Positions 27,149-36,431 of a DNA stretch of 41,351 nt are shown in pieces. The translations under genes and the position numbers were made by a program. The notes beneath the pieces are model-generated. The model saw only the letters and a program-made list of their open reading frames with translations, ran no database searches and had not been told where the DNA came from. Position 1 is the first letter of the stretch, and each line of letters starts with the position of its first letter. The stretch is from Bacteroidota bacterium (GTDB lineage Bacteria > Bacteroidota > Bacteroidia > Bacteroidales > UBA932). The stretch covers positions 1 through 41,351 of the forward strand of contig JAKQLB010000042.1 of NCBI GenBank assembly GCA_029567375.1. Direction: 5' to 3'.

Positions 27149-28849
27149 TTATTTCTTGAAAAAAAATGATTTTTGTCTCTGTTTTCTCCTTGGATTGCGC
27201 TCAACGAAGAGAGGTTTCTCTGTTTTAGGGTCTATTCCGGTATAAAACATTACCGAAGAACGTGTCATAGGAGTAGGAGTAAAATCCTGAACTTGTTCCA
27301 TAAATAGATTTTTCAGGTGAGGATTGCGTGAAAGACTTTCCATATCCTCCATCCTGCATCCGGGATGACCGGAGATAAAGTAGGGTACAAGCTGATATTT
27401 CAGCCCTTTGCGGCGACAGATATCGTCAAACTCCCGTCTCAACCTTTCAAAAAGTTTGAAAGAGGGTTTGCCCATTATCCGAAGCACATGGTCGCAGGTA
27501 TGCTCGGGAGCCACTTTCAAGCGACCTGAAGTGTGTTTTGTAACCAATTGTTCCAGATAGGGCTTTGACGTATCATCCAGATAACCATCTTTGTCGAGGA
27601 AGAGGTCATATCTTATACCGCTGCCGATATAGGCATTTTCGATACCTGGAACTTTGAGGACTTTTTCGTATAACGAAAGCAATTCCTTATGCGAGGTCTC
27701 CATATTCTTGCACCGCGAAGGAAAGAGACAGGAGTGCCGTTGACATCCGGCACATAGCGAACGGTCGCGTCCCTTCATACGATACATATTAGCCGTAGGA
27801 GCACCCAGATCAGTGATATTACCTTTGAATCCGGGCATTGCTGCGAGAGCTTCTACCTCTGCAAGTATCGACTCAGGGGTCCTGGACTGTATGAATTTGC
27901 CCTGGTGAGCTGCCAGAGTGCAGAAATTGCAGCCTCCGAAGCAGCCACGGTGAGTTGTCAACGAATGCTTTATCATCTCATATGCAGGAATATGCTTGTC
28001 CCTGTACCTGGGATGAGGCATTTTGGTAAAGGGCAGCGCATAGATTGCATCCATTTCCTGCTCAGTGGCAGGAGGATAAGGGGGATTGATGCATACATAG
28101 CGCTCTCCACATTTCTCCACCAGTATCTGCGGTTCCATACTATTTGCCTGATCCTCGATTATGTTGAAATTAGCAGCGAACTTCCGTTTTTCAGCCTTAC
28201 AATTTTCAAATGATTCCAGAGCAATGTGTTCTGTCAAGGGTTCTGTGTCGGAGAGATATCCTACCTGAAGGATGGATTGCAGTGCCCGGAGAGGCGCACC
28301 ACCGGCGAGAGTATCCGCTATGGCACAAATTGGCCTCTCCCCCATTCCATAAACCAGCAGATCGGCACCGCTTTCAACCAGAATAGAGGGCTTGAGCATA
28401 TCCTGCCAGTAATCATAATGTGTCAAACGGCGCAAAGAGGCCTCTATACCTCCTATCACCACCGGTATATGCGGAAAGAGCTCCTTGAGAATTCGGGTAT
28501 ATACGGTTACCGCATAATCGGGTCTGAAAGAAGCTTTACCACCGGGAGTATAAGCATCATTGCTGCGCAGACGTTTAGCAGCGGTATAGTGGTTGACCAT
28601 GGAATCCATCGCTCCGGAGGAGACTCCGAAAAAGAGCTTTGGCTCCCCCAGTTTTCTGAAATCCCTCAAATCATCCCTCCAATTGGGCTGCGGAACTACC
28701 GCTACACGGTATCCCGCATTTTCCAGTACTCTCGCGATGACGGCAGTACCAAAAGCAGGATGGTCAATAAACGCGTCTCCGGTAAACAGGATTATATCGG
28801 GAGCATCCCAGCCGAGGGCTTTGATCTCTTTCTGTGTTGTGGGAATCAT
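27149..28849 (-). CDS. ygiQ: YgiQ-family radical SAM protein
   Basis: A 566-residue protein. An N-terminal cobalamin-binding-like region (PDIILFTGDAFIDHPAFG) precedes the radical SAM core with the CxxxCxxC cluster motif in HRGCFGGCNFCTLAAHQG. Further conserved YgiQ segments include GGIEASLRRLTHYDYW and LKVAPEHTCDHVLRIMGKP. The family's reaction is unknown. I prefer ATG at 28849, which overlaps the argS stop by one base (TGATG), over a GTG one codon upstream. Confidence 0.93.
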   Translation of the reverse strand: MIPTTQKEIKALGWDAPDIILFTGDAFIDHPAFGTAVIARVLENAGYRVAVVPQPNWRDDLRDFRKLGEPKLFFGVSSGAMDSMVNHYTAAKRLRSNDAYTPGGKASFRPDYAVTVYTRILKELFPHIPVVIGGIEASLRRLTHYDYWQDMLKPSILVESGADLLVYGMGERPICAIADTLAGGAPLRALQSILQVGYLSDTEPLTEHIALESFENCKAEKRKFAANFNIIEDQANSMEPQILVEKCGERYVCINPPYPPATEQEMDAIYALPFTKMPHPRYRDKHIPAYEMIKHSLTTHRGCFGGCNFCTLAAHQGKFIQSRTPESILAEVEALAAMPGFKGNITDLGAPTANMYRMKGRDRSLCAGCQRHSCLFPSRCKNMETSHKELLSLYEKVLKVPGIENAYIGSGIRYDLFLDKDGYLDDTSKPYLEQLVTKHTSGRLKVAPEHTCDHVLRIMGKPSFKLFERLRREFDDICRRKGLKYQLVPYFISGHPGCRMEDMESLSRNPHLKNLFMEQVQDFTPTPMTRSSVMFYTGIDPKTEKPLFVERNPRRKQRQKSFFFKK

Positions 28850-30630
28850 CACATCCTCTCAGGCAACGAAATCCCGAGAATGCCCATCGCCTTAACAAGA
28901 ACCTGCGCAATGATGGATATCAGATAGAGGCGCTGGGCACGTGTATCTGAATCCTCTTCCCTCAAAATAGAGGTGTCGTGATAGTACTGGTTGAACTCCT
29001 TTGCCAGATCATAGGCATAATTGGCAATAATGGCAGGAGAATGTGCTTCCCCACCTTCCCTTATCTTATCAGGATAAGTGCTCAACAATTGAACGATAAT
29101 CTCTTCCTTGGGAAGGAGTAAAACTCCGGTCATTGAAGGAGCCATACCCTGCTCCGCAGCTTTCCTGAGTATGGATTTTATGCGAGCATGGGTGTACTGA
29201 ATAAATGGCCCTGTATTGCCGTTGAAATCAATCGATTCCTTAGGGTCAAAGACCATTGTCTTTTTGGGGTCCACCTTGATGATGAAATATTTCAGGGCTC
29301 CCAAACTGATCATCCTAAAAAGAGCATCCTGCTCCTCGTCGCTCATATCCTCAATTTTACCCAATTCAAGAGAAGTCTCCCTGGCAGTATTATACATACT
29401 CTCGAGAAGGTCATCAGCATCCACAACCGTGCCTTCCCGTGATTTCATTTTACCCTCCGGCAGTTCCACCATACCATAAGAGAGATGGTAAATGGAGTCA
29501 GACCACTCAAATCCCAACTTTTTGAGAATGAGTTTGAGAACCTGGAAATGATAATTCTGCTCGTTACCGACCACATATATGTGCTCATCAAAGCCATATT
29601 CATCATATCTCTGATGTGCCGTACCTATGTCCTGTGTCATATAGACCGAGGTTCCGTCACTTCTGAGGAGAAGTTTCTTATCAAGTCCCTCTTCAGTGAG
29701 GTCGCACCATATGGAACCATCTTCCTGCTTTTCGAAAATACCCTTTTCCAGTCCTTCGAGGACAAGGGATTTACCCAGAAGGTAGGTCTCTGATTCGTAG
29801 TAGGTCTTATCGAATTCTATACCGAGATTGCGGTAGGTAACATCAAATCCCTCATAAACCCAACCATTCATTCTTTTCCAGAGATCAACGATCTCTTTGT
29901 CTCCACGTTCCCATTTTAGAAGCATCTCCTGTGCCTCTTTGAGTACGCCGGCCTTTTTTTCGGCCTCATCTTTTTCTATACCTTCCCGCTCCATTATCTC
30001 CTTCACCTCAGCGGTAAGCATGTCGTTGAATTTCACATAATAATCGCCCACGAGATGGTCTCCTTTGCGTCCGGTGGAGGCAGGAGTTTCACCGTGGCCT
30101 TCTTTGAGCCAGGCAAGCATCGATTTACAGATATGTATTCCTCTGTCATTGACAAGGTTGACCTTTACGATATTATGTCCGTTTGCAGCCAGAAGCTGTG
30201 AAACGGACCATCCGAGAAGATTATTGCGAATGTGGCCCAGATGAAGCGGCTTGTTGGTGTTGGGTGAAGAAAACTCCACCATCACGGTCTTTCCTGTAGA
30301 GGGCAACCGGCCATAATCTTCATTTTCACCTATGGATTTGAGAACGCCCGCCCAGAAAGAGGGAGCGAGTTTTATATTGAGAAAACCCTTGATGACATTA
30401 AACGAATCCACATTGGGATAGTGCTTCTCAAGATATGTTCCTATCTCCTGTGCCGTAGCTTCAGGTGCTTTTTTACTCATTTTGAGCAGCGGAAATACGA
30501 CGAGGGTATAGTCGCCTTCAAACTCTTTCCTGGTTGCCTGTACCTGGATCTCCGATTGGGGGAGTTCAACACTATACAGTGATTTGAGTCCCCCTTTTAT
30601 CGCTTCTTGTAAAAAATCTGTCGGATTCAT
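28849..30630 (-). CDS. argS: Arginyl-tRNA synthetase
   Basis: A 593-residue class I synthetase for tRNA-Arg. The HIGH motif is H130-L-G-H133 in KPLHLGHIRNN and the KMSKS-like loop is GKMKSREGT around 393-401. The N-terminal Arg-tRNA additional domain and C-terminal DALR anticodon domain (about 480-593) are present. It overlaps the upstream symporter gene by 4 bases (ATGA) and ygiQ by one, so the three are likely cotranscribed. Confidence 0.98.
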   Translation of the reverse strand: MNPTDFLQEAIKGGLKSLYSVELPQSEIQVQATRKEFEGDYTLVVFPLLKMSKKAPEATAQEIGTYLEKHYPNVDSFNVIKGFLNIKLAPSFWAGVLKSIGENEDYGRLPSTGKTVMVEFSSPNTNKPLHLGHIRNNLLGWSVSQLLAANGHNIVKVNLVNDRGIHICKSMLAWLKEGHGETPASTGRKGDHLVGDYYVKFNDMLTAEVKEIMEREGIEKDEAEKKAGVLKEAQEMLLKWERGDKEIVDLWKRMNGWVYEGFDVTYRNLGIEFDKTYYESETYLLGKSLVLEGLEKGIFEKQEDGSIWCDLTEEGLDKKLLLRSDGTSVYMTQDIGTAHQRYDEYGFDEHIYVVGNEQNYHFQVLKLILKKLGFEWSDSIYHLSYGMVELPEGKMKSREGTVVDADDLLESMYNTARETSLELGKIEDMSDEEQDALFRMISLGALKYFIIKVDPKKTMVFDPKESIDFNGNTGPFIQYTHARIKSILRKAAEQGMAPSMTGVLLLPKEEIIVQLLSTYPDKIREGGEAHSPAIIANYAYDLAKEFNQYYHDTSILREEDSDTRAQRLYLISIIAQVLVKAMGILGISLPERM

Positions 30631-32051
30631 TTCGTTTTAGTTGCTTGCTTGAGTTTTTTCTCTTTTTTATTTGCTGCAAAATAGATCTTCATCTCCTTTT
30701 TGGCTTTTGGAGCCAACATAAACAGGGTGAACATCGTCGGGAATGCCATCAAAGCGTAAGCCGTATCAATGAGACTCACAGCCGCCTTGAGCGGAATCAT
30801 TGCCGACACAATCAACATGAGAAGGAAAAAAATGTTGTAGTATTTTGCATATTGAGCACCGAAAAGAAATCCGGTGCATTTTTGTCCATAATAAGAGTAG
30901 GAGAACATAGTGCTGAAGGCAAACATCAACACCATTACAAATAGGAGGTAGCCACCTACGGCAGGAATCGAAGCATTGAAGGCATTAATGGCAAACTTAA
31001 GACCCTCCATCGAACTCATTCCCGATCCTGCGGGCATGATCGAAGGATCAATTCTCACACCGATCAGGATAGCTAAAGCTGTAAGTGTGCATACAAGACC
31101 GGAATCAATTGAGGGTCCGATCATTGCCACAAGACCTTCACGCACAGGTTCGTTATTTTTAGAGGCACCATGCATCATGGATGCGGTACCTACTCCGGCC
31201 TCGTTGACTAAAGCGGCACGGCGCACACCGGTAAGGGCTATCATTATTATCGAACCGATACCTCCCCCCAGAGCACCTCTCGGGGTGAAGGCTCCGGCGA
31301 TTATATCCTTAAATACTCCGGGCACATGACCGATATGCCTGATCATGATAAAGAGTACTAGAATAAAATAGAGCCCTACCATCAGGGGAACCAGTTTGGT
31401 CGCCACCTTAGAGATCCTTTTGATACCACCTATAATAACACCTGCCACAATTGCCGTTATGATTACTCCTATGATGAATCTCAACAGAAGGGTATTCTGC
31501 TCGGGAGCAAAAAAGAGTGAGGTTACAGACTCGGTCAACTGATTGGACTGCATTATACATAATGTGCCTATCAGACCGAATATCGAGAAGAATATAGCAA
31601 GCGGTTTCCACTTTTGGCCCAGGCCCGACGTGATCATATACATGGTACCACCCTGCGTTTCACCGGCAGAATCCTTGCCTTTGTACATTACGGCAATGGT
31701 ACCCTCGAAAAATTTGGTCGCCATACCCGCAATGGAACTTACCCACATCCAGAATATTGATCCAGGGCCTCCCACAGAGATGGCAATAGCGACACCGGCA
31801 ATATTGCCCATACCGACCGTTGCCGCTATGGCACTGGTCAGCGCCTCGAAGGAACTGATCTGGCCGTCGGCCTTGTCATCCTTGACTCTTAGAGCCTGGA
31901 TGGCCCGGCCATACCTACGCAGTGGTGTAAATCCTGAATAAAAGAGAAAGAATAAACCGCCTCCTATGAGGAGGAAAAAGAGTGGATATCCACAAATAAA
32001 GTCACTAACGACAGTTATGCCGTTGCCAAGTGCATTCCAAAAATTGCTCAT
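30627..32051 (-). CDS. AGCS-family sodium:amino acid (alanine/glycine) symporter
   Basis: A 474-residue integral membrane protein with about ten helices. It has the family signature GMGNIAGVAIAISVGGPGSIFWMW, with GGTMYMITSGLG and RAALVNEAGVGTASMMHG. The family couples sodium influx to uptake of alanine or glycine. The C-terminus is Lys-rich and cytoplasmic. It lies 15 bases after the M3 peptidase gene and overlaps argS, which suggests a link between peptide degradation, amino acid uptake and tRNA charging; that link is inference. Confidence 0.95.
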   Translation of the reverse strand: MSNFWNALGNGITVVSDFICGYPLFFLLIGGGLFFLFYSGFTPLRRYGRAIQALRVKDDKADGQISSFEALTSAIAATVGMGNIAGVAIAISVGGPGSIFWMWVSSIAGMATKFFEGTIAVMYKGKDSAGETQGGTMYMITSGLGQKWKPLAIFFSIFGLIGTLCIMQSNQLTESVTSLFFAPEQNTLLLRFIIGVIITAIVAGVIIGGIKRISKVATKLVPLMVGLYFILVLFIMIRHIGHVPGVFKDIIAGAFTPRGALGGGIGSIIMIALTGVRRAALVNEAGVGTASMMHGASKNNEPVREGLVAMIGPSIDSGLVCTLTALAILIGVRIDPSIMPAGSGMSSMEGLKFAINAFNASIPAVGGYLLFVMVLMFAFSTMFSYSYYGQKCTGFLFGAQYAKYYNIFFLLMLIVSAMIPLKAAVSLIDTAYALMAFPTMFTLFMLAPKAKKEMKIYFAANKKEKKLKQATKTK

Positions 32052-32066
32052 GCCTATGACAGAACG

Positions 32067-34148
32067 CTAGTTGAGTCCTCTATTTTTCAATAACGGCTCT
32101 ATCCTGGGCTCTCTGCCACGGAAATTGACATAGAGCTTCATAGCCTCGTCAACACCTGGACGCTCGAGAATCTCCTTGCGGAATTTGAGTGCGACTTCGG
32201 GATTGAATATATCTCCGGTCTCTACAAATGCCTCGTATGCATCGCAATCGAGCACCTCAGCCCAGATGTAGCTGTAATAACCGGCCGTATAGCCACCACC
32301 GAATGTATGATTGAAATAGGGTGAACGATATCTGGAAGGTATTTGAGGCAGCAGTCCTCTTTCTCCGAGAACCTTATTCTCAAAAGTTATCGGCTCGATA
32401 TCCTCCGGAATGCTCTTGAGCACATGGAAGTCCATATCGAGAAACGAAGCCGCCAGATATTCAACAGTAACAAATCCCTGTCCATACTTACCTGCCTTGT
32501 CCAGCTTTTCAATAAGTTCTGCGGGTATTACCTCACCGGTCTCATAGTGCTTTGCATACTCCTTAAGCATCTCGGGCTCAAACACCCAGTGCTCCATTAT
32601 CTGCGAAGGAAGCTCTACAAAGTCGCGTGTCATACGACCCAGCCCTTTGTATCTCACATCACAAAGGAGCGATGCCAGAGCGTGACCGAACTCATGGAAG
32701 AAAGTATTGGTCTCATCAGTGCTCAAAAGAGCCGGCTTGTCACCTGAAGGACGGGTAAAGTTGCCCACTATGGTCACTAGAGGAAGTACCCTCTGACCAT
32801 CTTTATAGTATTGTGAGCGGAATCCGCCGCACCATGCACCACCACGTTTCTCACCCGGACGGGAGAACATATCCATGAATAAAACACCCAAAGTGGTACC
32901 GTCAGCCTCTTTACACTCAAATGCCACAGCCTCAGGATGAGGTAGAGGCACATTGTCCAGTTGTTCGAAAGTGATTCCAAAAAGTTTGTTGGCAACAAAG
33001 AAGATACCTTCACGTACATTTTCAAGTTTGAAATAGGGGCGCAATTCTTCATCGGAGATATTGTATTTGCTCTGCATTGATTTCTCGAAATAGTATCTCC
33101 AGTCGGCTGCTACGACATCAGTGATGCCATCTTTTGCTGCCAGAGCCTTTATATCTGCAAGCTCGGCTTTTGCTACCGCAAGTGCGGGAGTCCATAGTTG
33201 GTTGAGAAGAGAATATACGGCATCAGCGTTCTTCGCCATCCTATCTTCGAGAACATAGGCAGCATAATCCTCATATCCGAGAATATTTGCTTTCTGCAAA
33301 CGCAGGGAAATGAGATTTTTAATCACTTGATTGTTGTCATACTCGTTGCCGTTGTTGCAGCGGTTCAGATATGCATCAAGCATTTTAATTCTCAATTCAC
33401 GATTATCGGCAGACTGCAGGAAAGGCATTACACTGGGATTGTCAAGTCCAAAAAGCCAACCCTCCTTTTCAGCCTGCTGCGCACGGGCAGCGGCAGTAGC
33501 GATTTGAGCCTCTGAAAGGCCGGCAAGATCCTCTTCGTTTTCTATCAGGAGCGTCCATTCGGTCTCTTTAAGAAGATTCTGTCCGAAAGCGAGCTGATTT
33601 GCCGATAATTCGGTGTTTATTTTCTTTAGTTCCTCCTTTTTGTCATCGGGAAGATTGGCACCGTTACGGGCAAAGCCCTTATAGGTCTCTGTCAAAAGAC
33701 GCATCTGGTCTTCTTCCAGACCCAGACTATCTCTGTTGTCATATACTTCTTTTATCCTTGCAAAAAGTGCCTCGTTTAAGTTGATCTCATTGTAGTGGGC
33801 ACTTGTCAAAGGCGAAAGTTCCCTTGCGATTTCCTTGATCTGATCGTTGGATTTCACACCTGACGCGCTGCCAAATACAGCGGACACTTTGCTGAGCAGT
33901 TCACCGGAATTGCTATACGCAACTATAGTGTTCTCAAAGGTTGCAGGCTCGGGATTGGATGTAATTGCATCAATCTCAGCGGAGTGCACCTCCATTGCCT
34001 TAATATATGCGGGTAGATAATGTTCGGGACGTACCTGCTCGAATGGAGGTATCTCAAATGGTGTGTTCCAATCGCTTAGAAGCGGATTAGTCTCTGTACA
34101 TGCAGTCATCATAAGTACTGCTAAAAAAGGTAATATAAGTTTTTTCAT
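32067..34148 (-). CDS. dcp: M3-family peptidyl-dipeptidase (Dcp-like) lipoprotein
   Basis: A 693-residue zinc peptidase. The N-terminus MKKLILPFLAVLMMTAC is a lipoprotein signal with lipidated C17, so it is likely membrane-anchored in the periplasm. The zinc motif H485-E-F-G-H489 is followed by DFVELPSQ, which carries the third ligand region. The C-terminal FNHTFGGGYTAGYYSYIWAE is a Dcp/oligopeptidase A hallmark. The commonly seen HEFGHALH is HEFGHALA here; the zinc ligands are intact. Family members release dipeptides from peptide C-termini. Confidence 0.95.
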   Translation of the reverse strand: MKKLILPFLAVLMMTACTETNPLLSDWNTPFEIPPFEQVRPEHYLPAYIKAMEVHSAEIDAITSNPEPATFENTIVAYSNSGELLSKVSAVFGSASGVKSNDQIKEIARELSPLTSAHYNEINLNEALFARIKEVYDNRDSLGLEEDQMRLLTETYKGFARNGANLPDDKKEELKKINTELSANQLAFGQNLLKETEWTLLIENEEDLAGLSEAQIATAAARAQQAEKEGWLFGLDNPSVMPFLQSADNRELRIKMLDAYLNRCNNGNEYDNNQVIKNLISLRLQKANILGYEDYAAYVLEDRMAKNADAVYSLLNQLWTPALAVAKAELADIKALAAKDGITDVVAADWRYYFEKSMQSKYNISDEELRPYFKLENVREGIFFVANKLFGITFEQLDNVPLPHPEAVAFECKEADGTTLGVLFMDMFSRPGEKRGGAWCGGFRSQYYKDGQRVLPLVTIVGNFTRPSGDKPALLSTDETNTFFHEFGHALASLLCDVRYKGLGRMTRDFVELPSQIMEHWVFEPEMLKEYAKHYETGEVIPAELIEKLDKAGKYGQGFVTVEYLAASFLDMDFHVLKSIPEDIEPITFENKVLGERGLLPQIPSRYRSPYFNHTFGGGYTAGYYSYIWAEVLDCDAYEAFVETGDIFNPEVALKFRKEILERPGVDEAMKLYVNFRGREPRIEPLLKNRGLN

Positions 34149-34182
34149 TGTTATGGTATTTTTTTACTTTTATTCATAGGGG

Positions 34183-35043
34183 TTATCCGAGATAGCTCTT
34201 GAGGAGTTTGCTGCGAGCGCTGTGACGCAGTCTCCTGATAGCTTTTTCTTTTATCTGGCGTACTCTTTCGCGGGTCAGCCCGAAGTGTTCGCCGATTTCC
34301 TCCAAAGTCATCTCCTGGCATCCGATACCGAAGAAGTATTTGACGATATCACGCTCTCTTTCGGTAAGTGTGGAGAGAGCCCTTTCAATCTCTTTATTAA
34401 GGGATTCGTTTACGAGGCCGCGGTCGGCATTGGGAGAATCGCTGTTGACCAGCACGTCGAGCAGGCTGTTGTCCTCACCATCCACAAAAGGGGCATCCAC
34501 AGAGACGTGGCGGCCCGATACCCTGAGGGTGTCGGCAATTTTTTCTCTGGGAATATCGAGAATTTCGGAAAGCTCGTCGGGAGAAGGCATGCGCTCGTGC
34601 TCCTGTTCAAATTTGGAGAGCGCTTTGTTGATCTTGTTTAGCGAACCCACCTGATTGAGCGGCAGGCGCACAATTCTGGACTGTTCCGCCAGTGCCTGGA
34701 GGATCGATTGTCTTATCCACCATACTGCGTATGAAATGAATTTGAAGCCGCGAGTCTCATCAAACTTTTCCGCCGCCTTGATCAAACCGAGGTTGCCCTC
34801 ATTGATAAGGTCGGGAAGACTGATTCCCTGATTCTGGTACTGCTTGGCTACCGATACCACGAATCTCAGATTGGCTTTGGTGAGCTTTTCAAGTGCCTCA
34901 GGGTCGCCTTTTCTGATTCTCTGGGCGAGCTCCACTTCTTCCTCGACGGTAATTAGCTCTTCCCTGCCTATCTCCTGCAGGTATTTGTCGAGCGAAGCAC
35001 TTTCGCGGTTGGTTATTGATTTGGTAATCTTGAGTTGTCTCAT
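34183..35043 (-). CDS. rpoD: Primary RNA polymerase sigma factor (sigma-70/RpoD family)
   Basis: A 286-residue sigma factor: region 1.2 (about 15-45), region 2 ([28 protein letters not shown] split over 2.1-2.4), region 3 and region 4 with the -35-type HTH ([21 protein letters not shown]). Region 1.1 is absent, the normal form of the Bacteroidetes primary sigma, which reads the TAnnTTTG promoters seen here. The 5' flank holds two palindromes (35091-35142). The M3 peptidase gene follows after 34 bases. Confidence 0.97.
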   Translation of the reverse strand: MRQLKITKSITNRESASLDKYLQEIGREELITVEEEVELAQRIRKGDPEALEKLTKANLRFVVSVAKQYQNQGISLPDLINEGNLGLIKAAEKFDETRGFKFISYAVWWIRQSILQALAEQSRIVRLPLNQVGSLNKINKALSKFEQEHERMPSPDELSEILDIPREKIADTLRVSGRHVSVDAPFVDGEDNSLLDVLVNSDSPNADRGLVNESLNKEIERALSTLTERERDIVKYFFGIGCQEMTLEEIGEHFGLTRERVRQIKEKAIRRLRHSARSKLLKSYLG

Positions 35044-35090
35044 TCAGAAATAATATTGGTTTTAGTAATAATGGTTTGGAACAAAAGGAT

Positions 35091-35122
35091 ACACATGCGG
35101 ATAATATAATTACCGCACGTGT
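35091..35122. promoter_or_regulatory. Imperfect inverted repeat upstream of rpoD
   Basis: ACACATGCGG (35091-35100) and CCGCACGTGT (35113-35122) are inverted copies matching at 9 of 10 positions, with a 12-base AT-rich centre. The repeat lies 48-79 bases upstream of the rpoD start. It could be an operator or a hairpin in the 5' leader; which one is unknown. Confidence 0.45.
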
Positions 35123-35130
35123 ATATTGTA

Positions 35131-35142
35131 CGAATATATTCG
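35131..35142. promoter_or_regulatory. Perfect 12-base palindrome upstream of rpoD
   Basis: CGAATATATTCG is a perfect palindrome 8 bases beyond the previous inverted repeat, between rpoD and the DegS-like protease gene. A dimeric regulator site is possible; being AT-rich it could also be chance. Confidence 0.35.
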
Positions 35143-35169
35143 GAAAAAGTTACAAAAAAATTGCAACTT

Positions 35170-36300
35170 TTACAAAGAAACTAGCAATTCAATCTGTTTT
35201 CCACCTCTTTTGACAGTAATTACGGCCTGTTCTCCGGGACGCAGACGGTTCATTTGTTCCTGTACCGCAGCCCCATTCCTCACTCTGTTGAGATTTATTT
35301 CCGTAATAATATCGCCTACTTTGATACCTCCCTTTTCGGCAGCACTATTTGGCTGCACCTCTGCTACATAGACCCCGTCCATGCTCTCGAGATTAAATTG
35401 ACGGGCCATACTGTCCGTAATGTCTGTCATCGAAATGCCTAGTAACGCACGGCGCACCTCACCATACCGGATAAAATCCTCGGTGATCTTTCTCACGATA
35501 TTGACGGGTACTGCAAATGAATAGCCGGCATAAGAGCCGGTAAGTGAGATTATGGAGGTATTGATGCCCACGAGTTCGCCCATCGTATTGATCAGGGCGC
35601 CGCCACTATTGCCAGGATTGACTGCGGCATCGGTCTGTATAAAAGACTCCACACGATATTGGCCATCATAATTGGGAAGTGAACGCCCTTTGGCACTGAC
35701 AATGCCGGCAGTAATAGTAGATCGTAAATCATACGGGCTGCCGATGGCAAGCACCCATTCTCCGAGTCTCAAATTGTCGGAATCACCAAGGGCAATGGCG
35801 GGAAGGGAATCTTCATCAATTTTGAGCAGGGCTATATCGGTTGCAGGGTCGGTCCCAACCAGTTTGGCAGGATAGGACTTGTTGTTTTCAAGTGTCACCT
35901 CTATCTGATCCGCCCCCGCTATTACATGGTTGTTGGTTACGATATAACCATCCTCGCGTATGATAACACCGGAACCCATACCCACCTGGTCTTTCGGTGT
36001 AGCGAAACCGAAAATAAGATCCATTATGGAGGAAGGCATTTTGGCTGCCCTTTTGACAACTTTGACATAAACAACAGTATGGACTGCCGTTTCGGCAGCA
36101 TCCGAAAAGTCCCCCATTTCTGTCTTTATGACTGTCCGGTGTCCGGTACCCGGAGCTCCCGCAATAGCGGATGATCTCCCTCCATCAGCCTCTGCAGTAG
36201 CTGCAGCAAGCTTTGTTTCGACAACCTTGTCTGCCACAAGCCATGAAATCGTAAGCGAAAGAAGTAGAGTAATTAGCAAAAAAAGGGTATTTCGTTTCAT
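35170..36300 (-). CDS. DegS/HtrA-like serine protease with one PDZ domain
   Basis: A 376-residue envelope protease. An uncleaved-looking N-terminal membrane anchor or signal (about 5-23) is followed by the trypsin-like domain with catalytic H125 (VTNNHVIAG), D155 (TDIALLKI) and S232 (NPGNSGGAL). A single PDZ domain spans about 285-376. HtrA proteins degrade or sense misfolded envelope proteins; one PDZ plus an anchor is the DegS-type layout, while DegP/DegQ have two. It sits just upstream of rpoD with a 126-base gap and is divergent from dnaN. Confidence 0.92.
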   Translation of the reverse strand: MKRNTLFLLITLLLSLTISWLVADKVVETKLAAATAEADGGRSSAIAGAPGTGHRTVIKTEMGDFSDAAETAVHTVVYVKVVKRAAKMPSSIMDLIFGFATPKDQVGMGSGVIIREDGYIVTNNHVIAGADQIEVTLENNKSYPAKLVGTDPATDIALLKIDEDSLPAIALGDSDNLRLGEWVLAIGSPYDLRSTITAGIVSAKGRSLPNYDGQYRVESFIQTDAAVNPGNSGGALINTMGELVGINTSIISLTGSYAGYSFAVPVNIVRKITEDFIRYGEVRRALLGISMTDITDSMARQFNLESMDGVYVAEVQPNSAAEKGGIKVGDIITEINLNRVRNGAAVQEQMNRLRPGEQAVITVKRGGKQIELLVSL

Positions 36301-36360
36301 AAGTTCTAATTTATTCGAAGTATATTGTAAAATAAACCGAAATATATGCCAAAAAATTAT

Positions 36361-36368
36361 TACATTTG
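36361..36368 (+). promoter_or_regulatory. Probable -7 element of the dnaN promoter
   Basis: TACATTTG matches TAnnTTTG, 63 bases before the dnaN start. The -33 region does not contain a clear TTTG. Confidence 0.5.
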
Positions 36369-36431
36369 TGGGTCATAAACAAGATTTTGCCAATACGACA
36401 ATAAGAAATAAAAATATAAAAATTAAGGAAT

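Noticed and set aside
28226-28927. A 233-residue + strand reading frame opposite ygiQ and the end of argS
   Set aside because: Both real genes on the - strand have intact family motifs; the frame has no domain.
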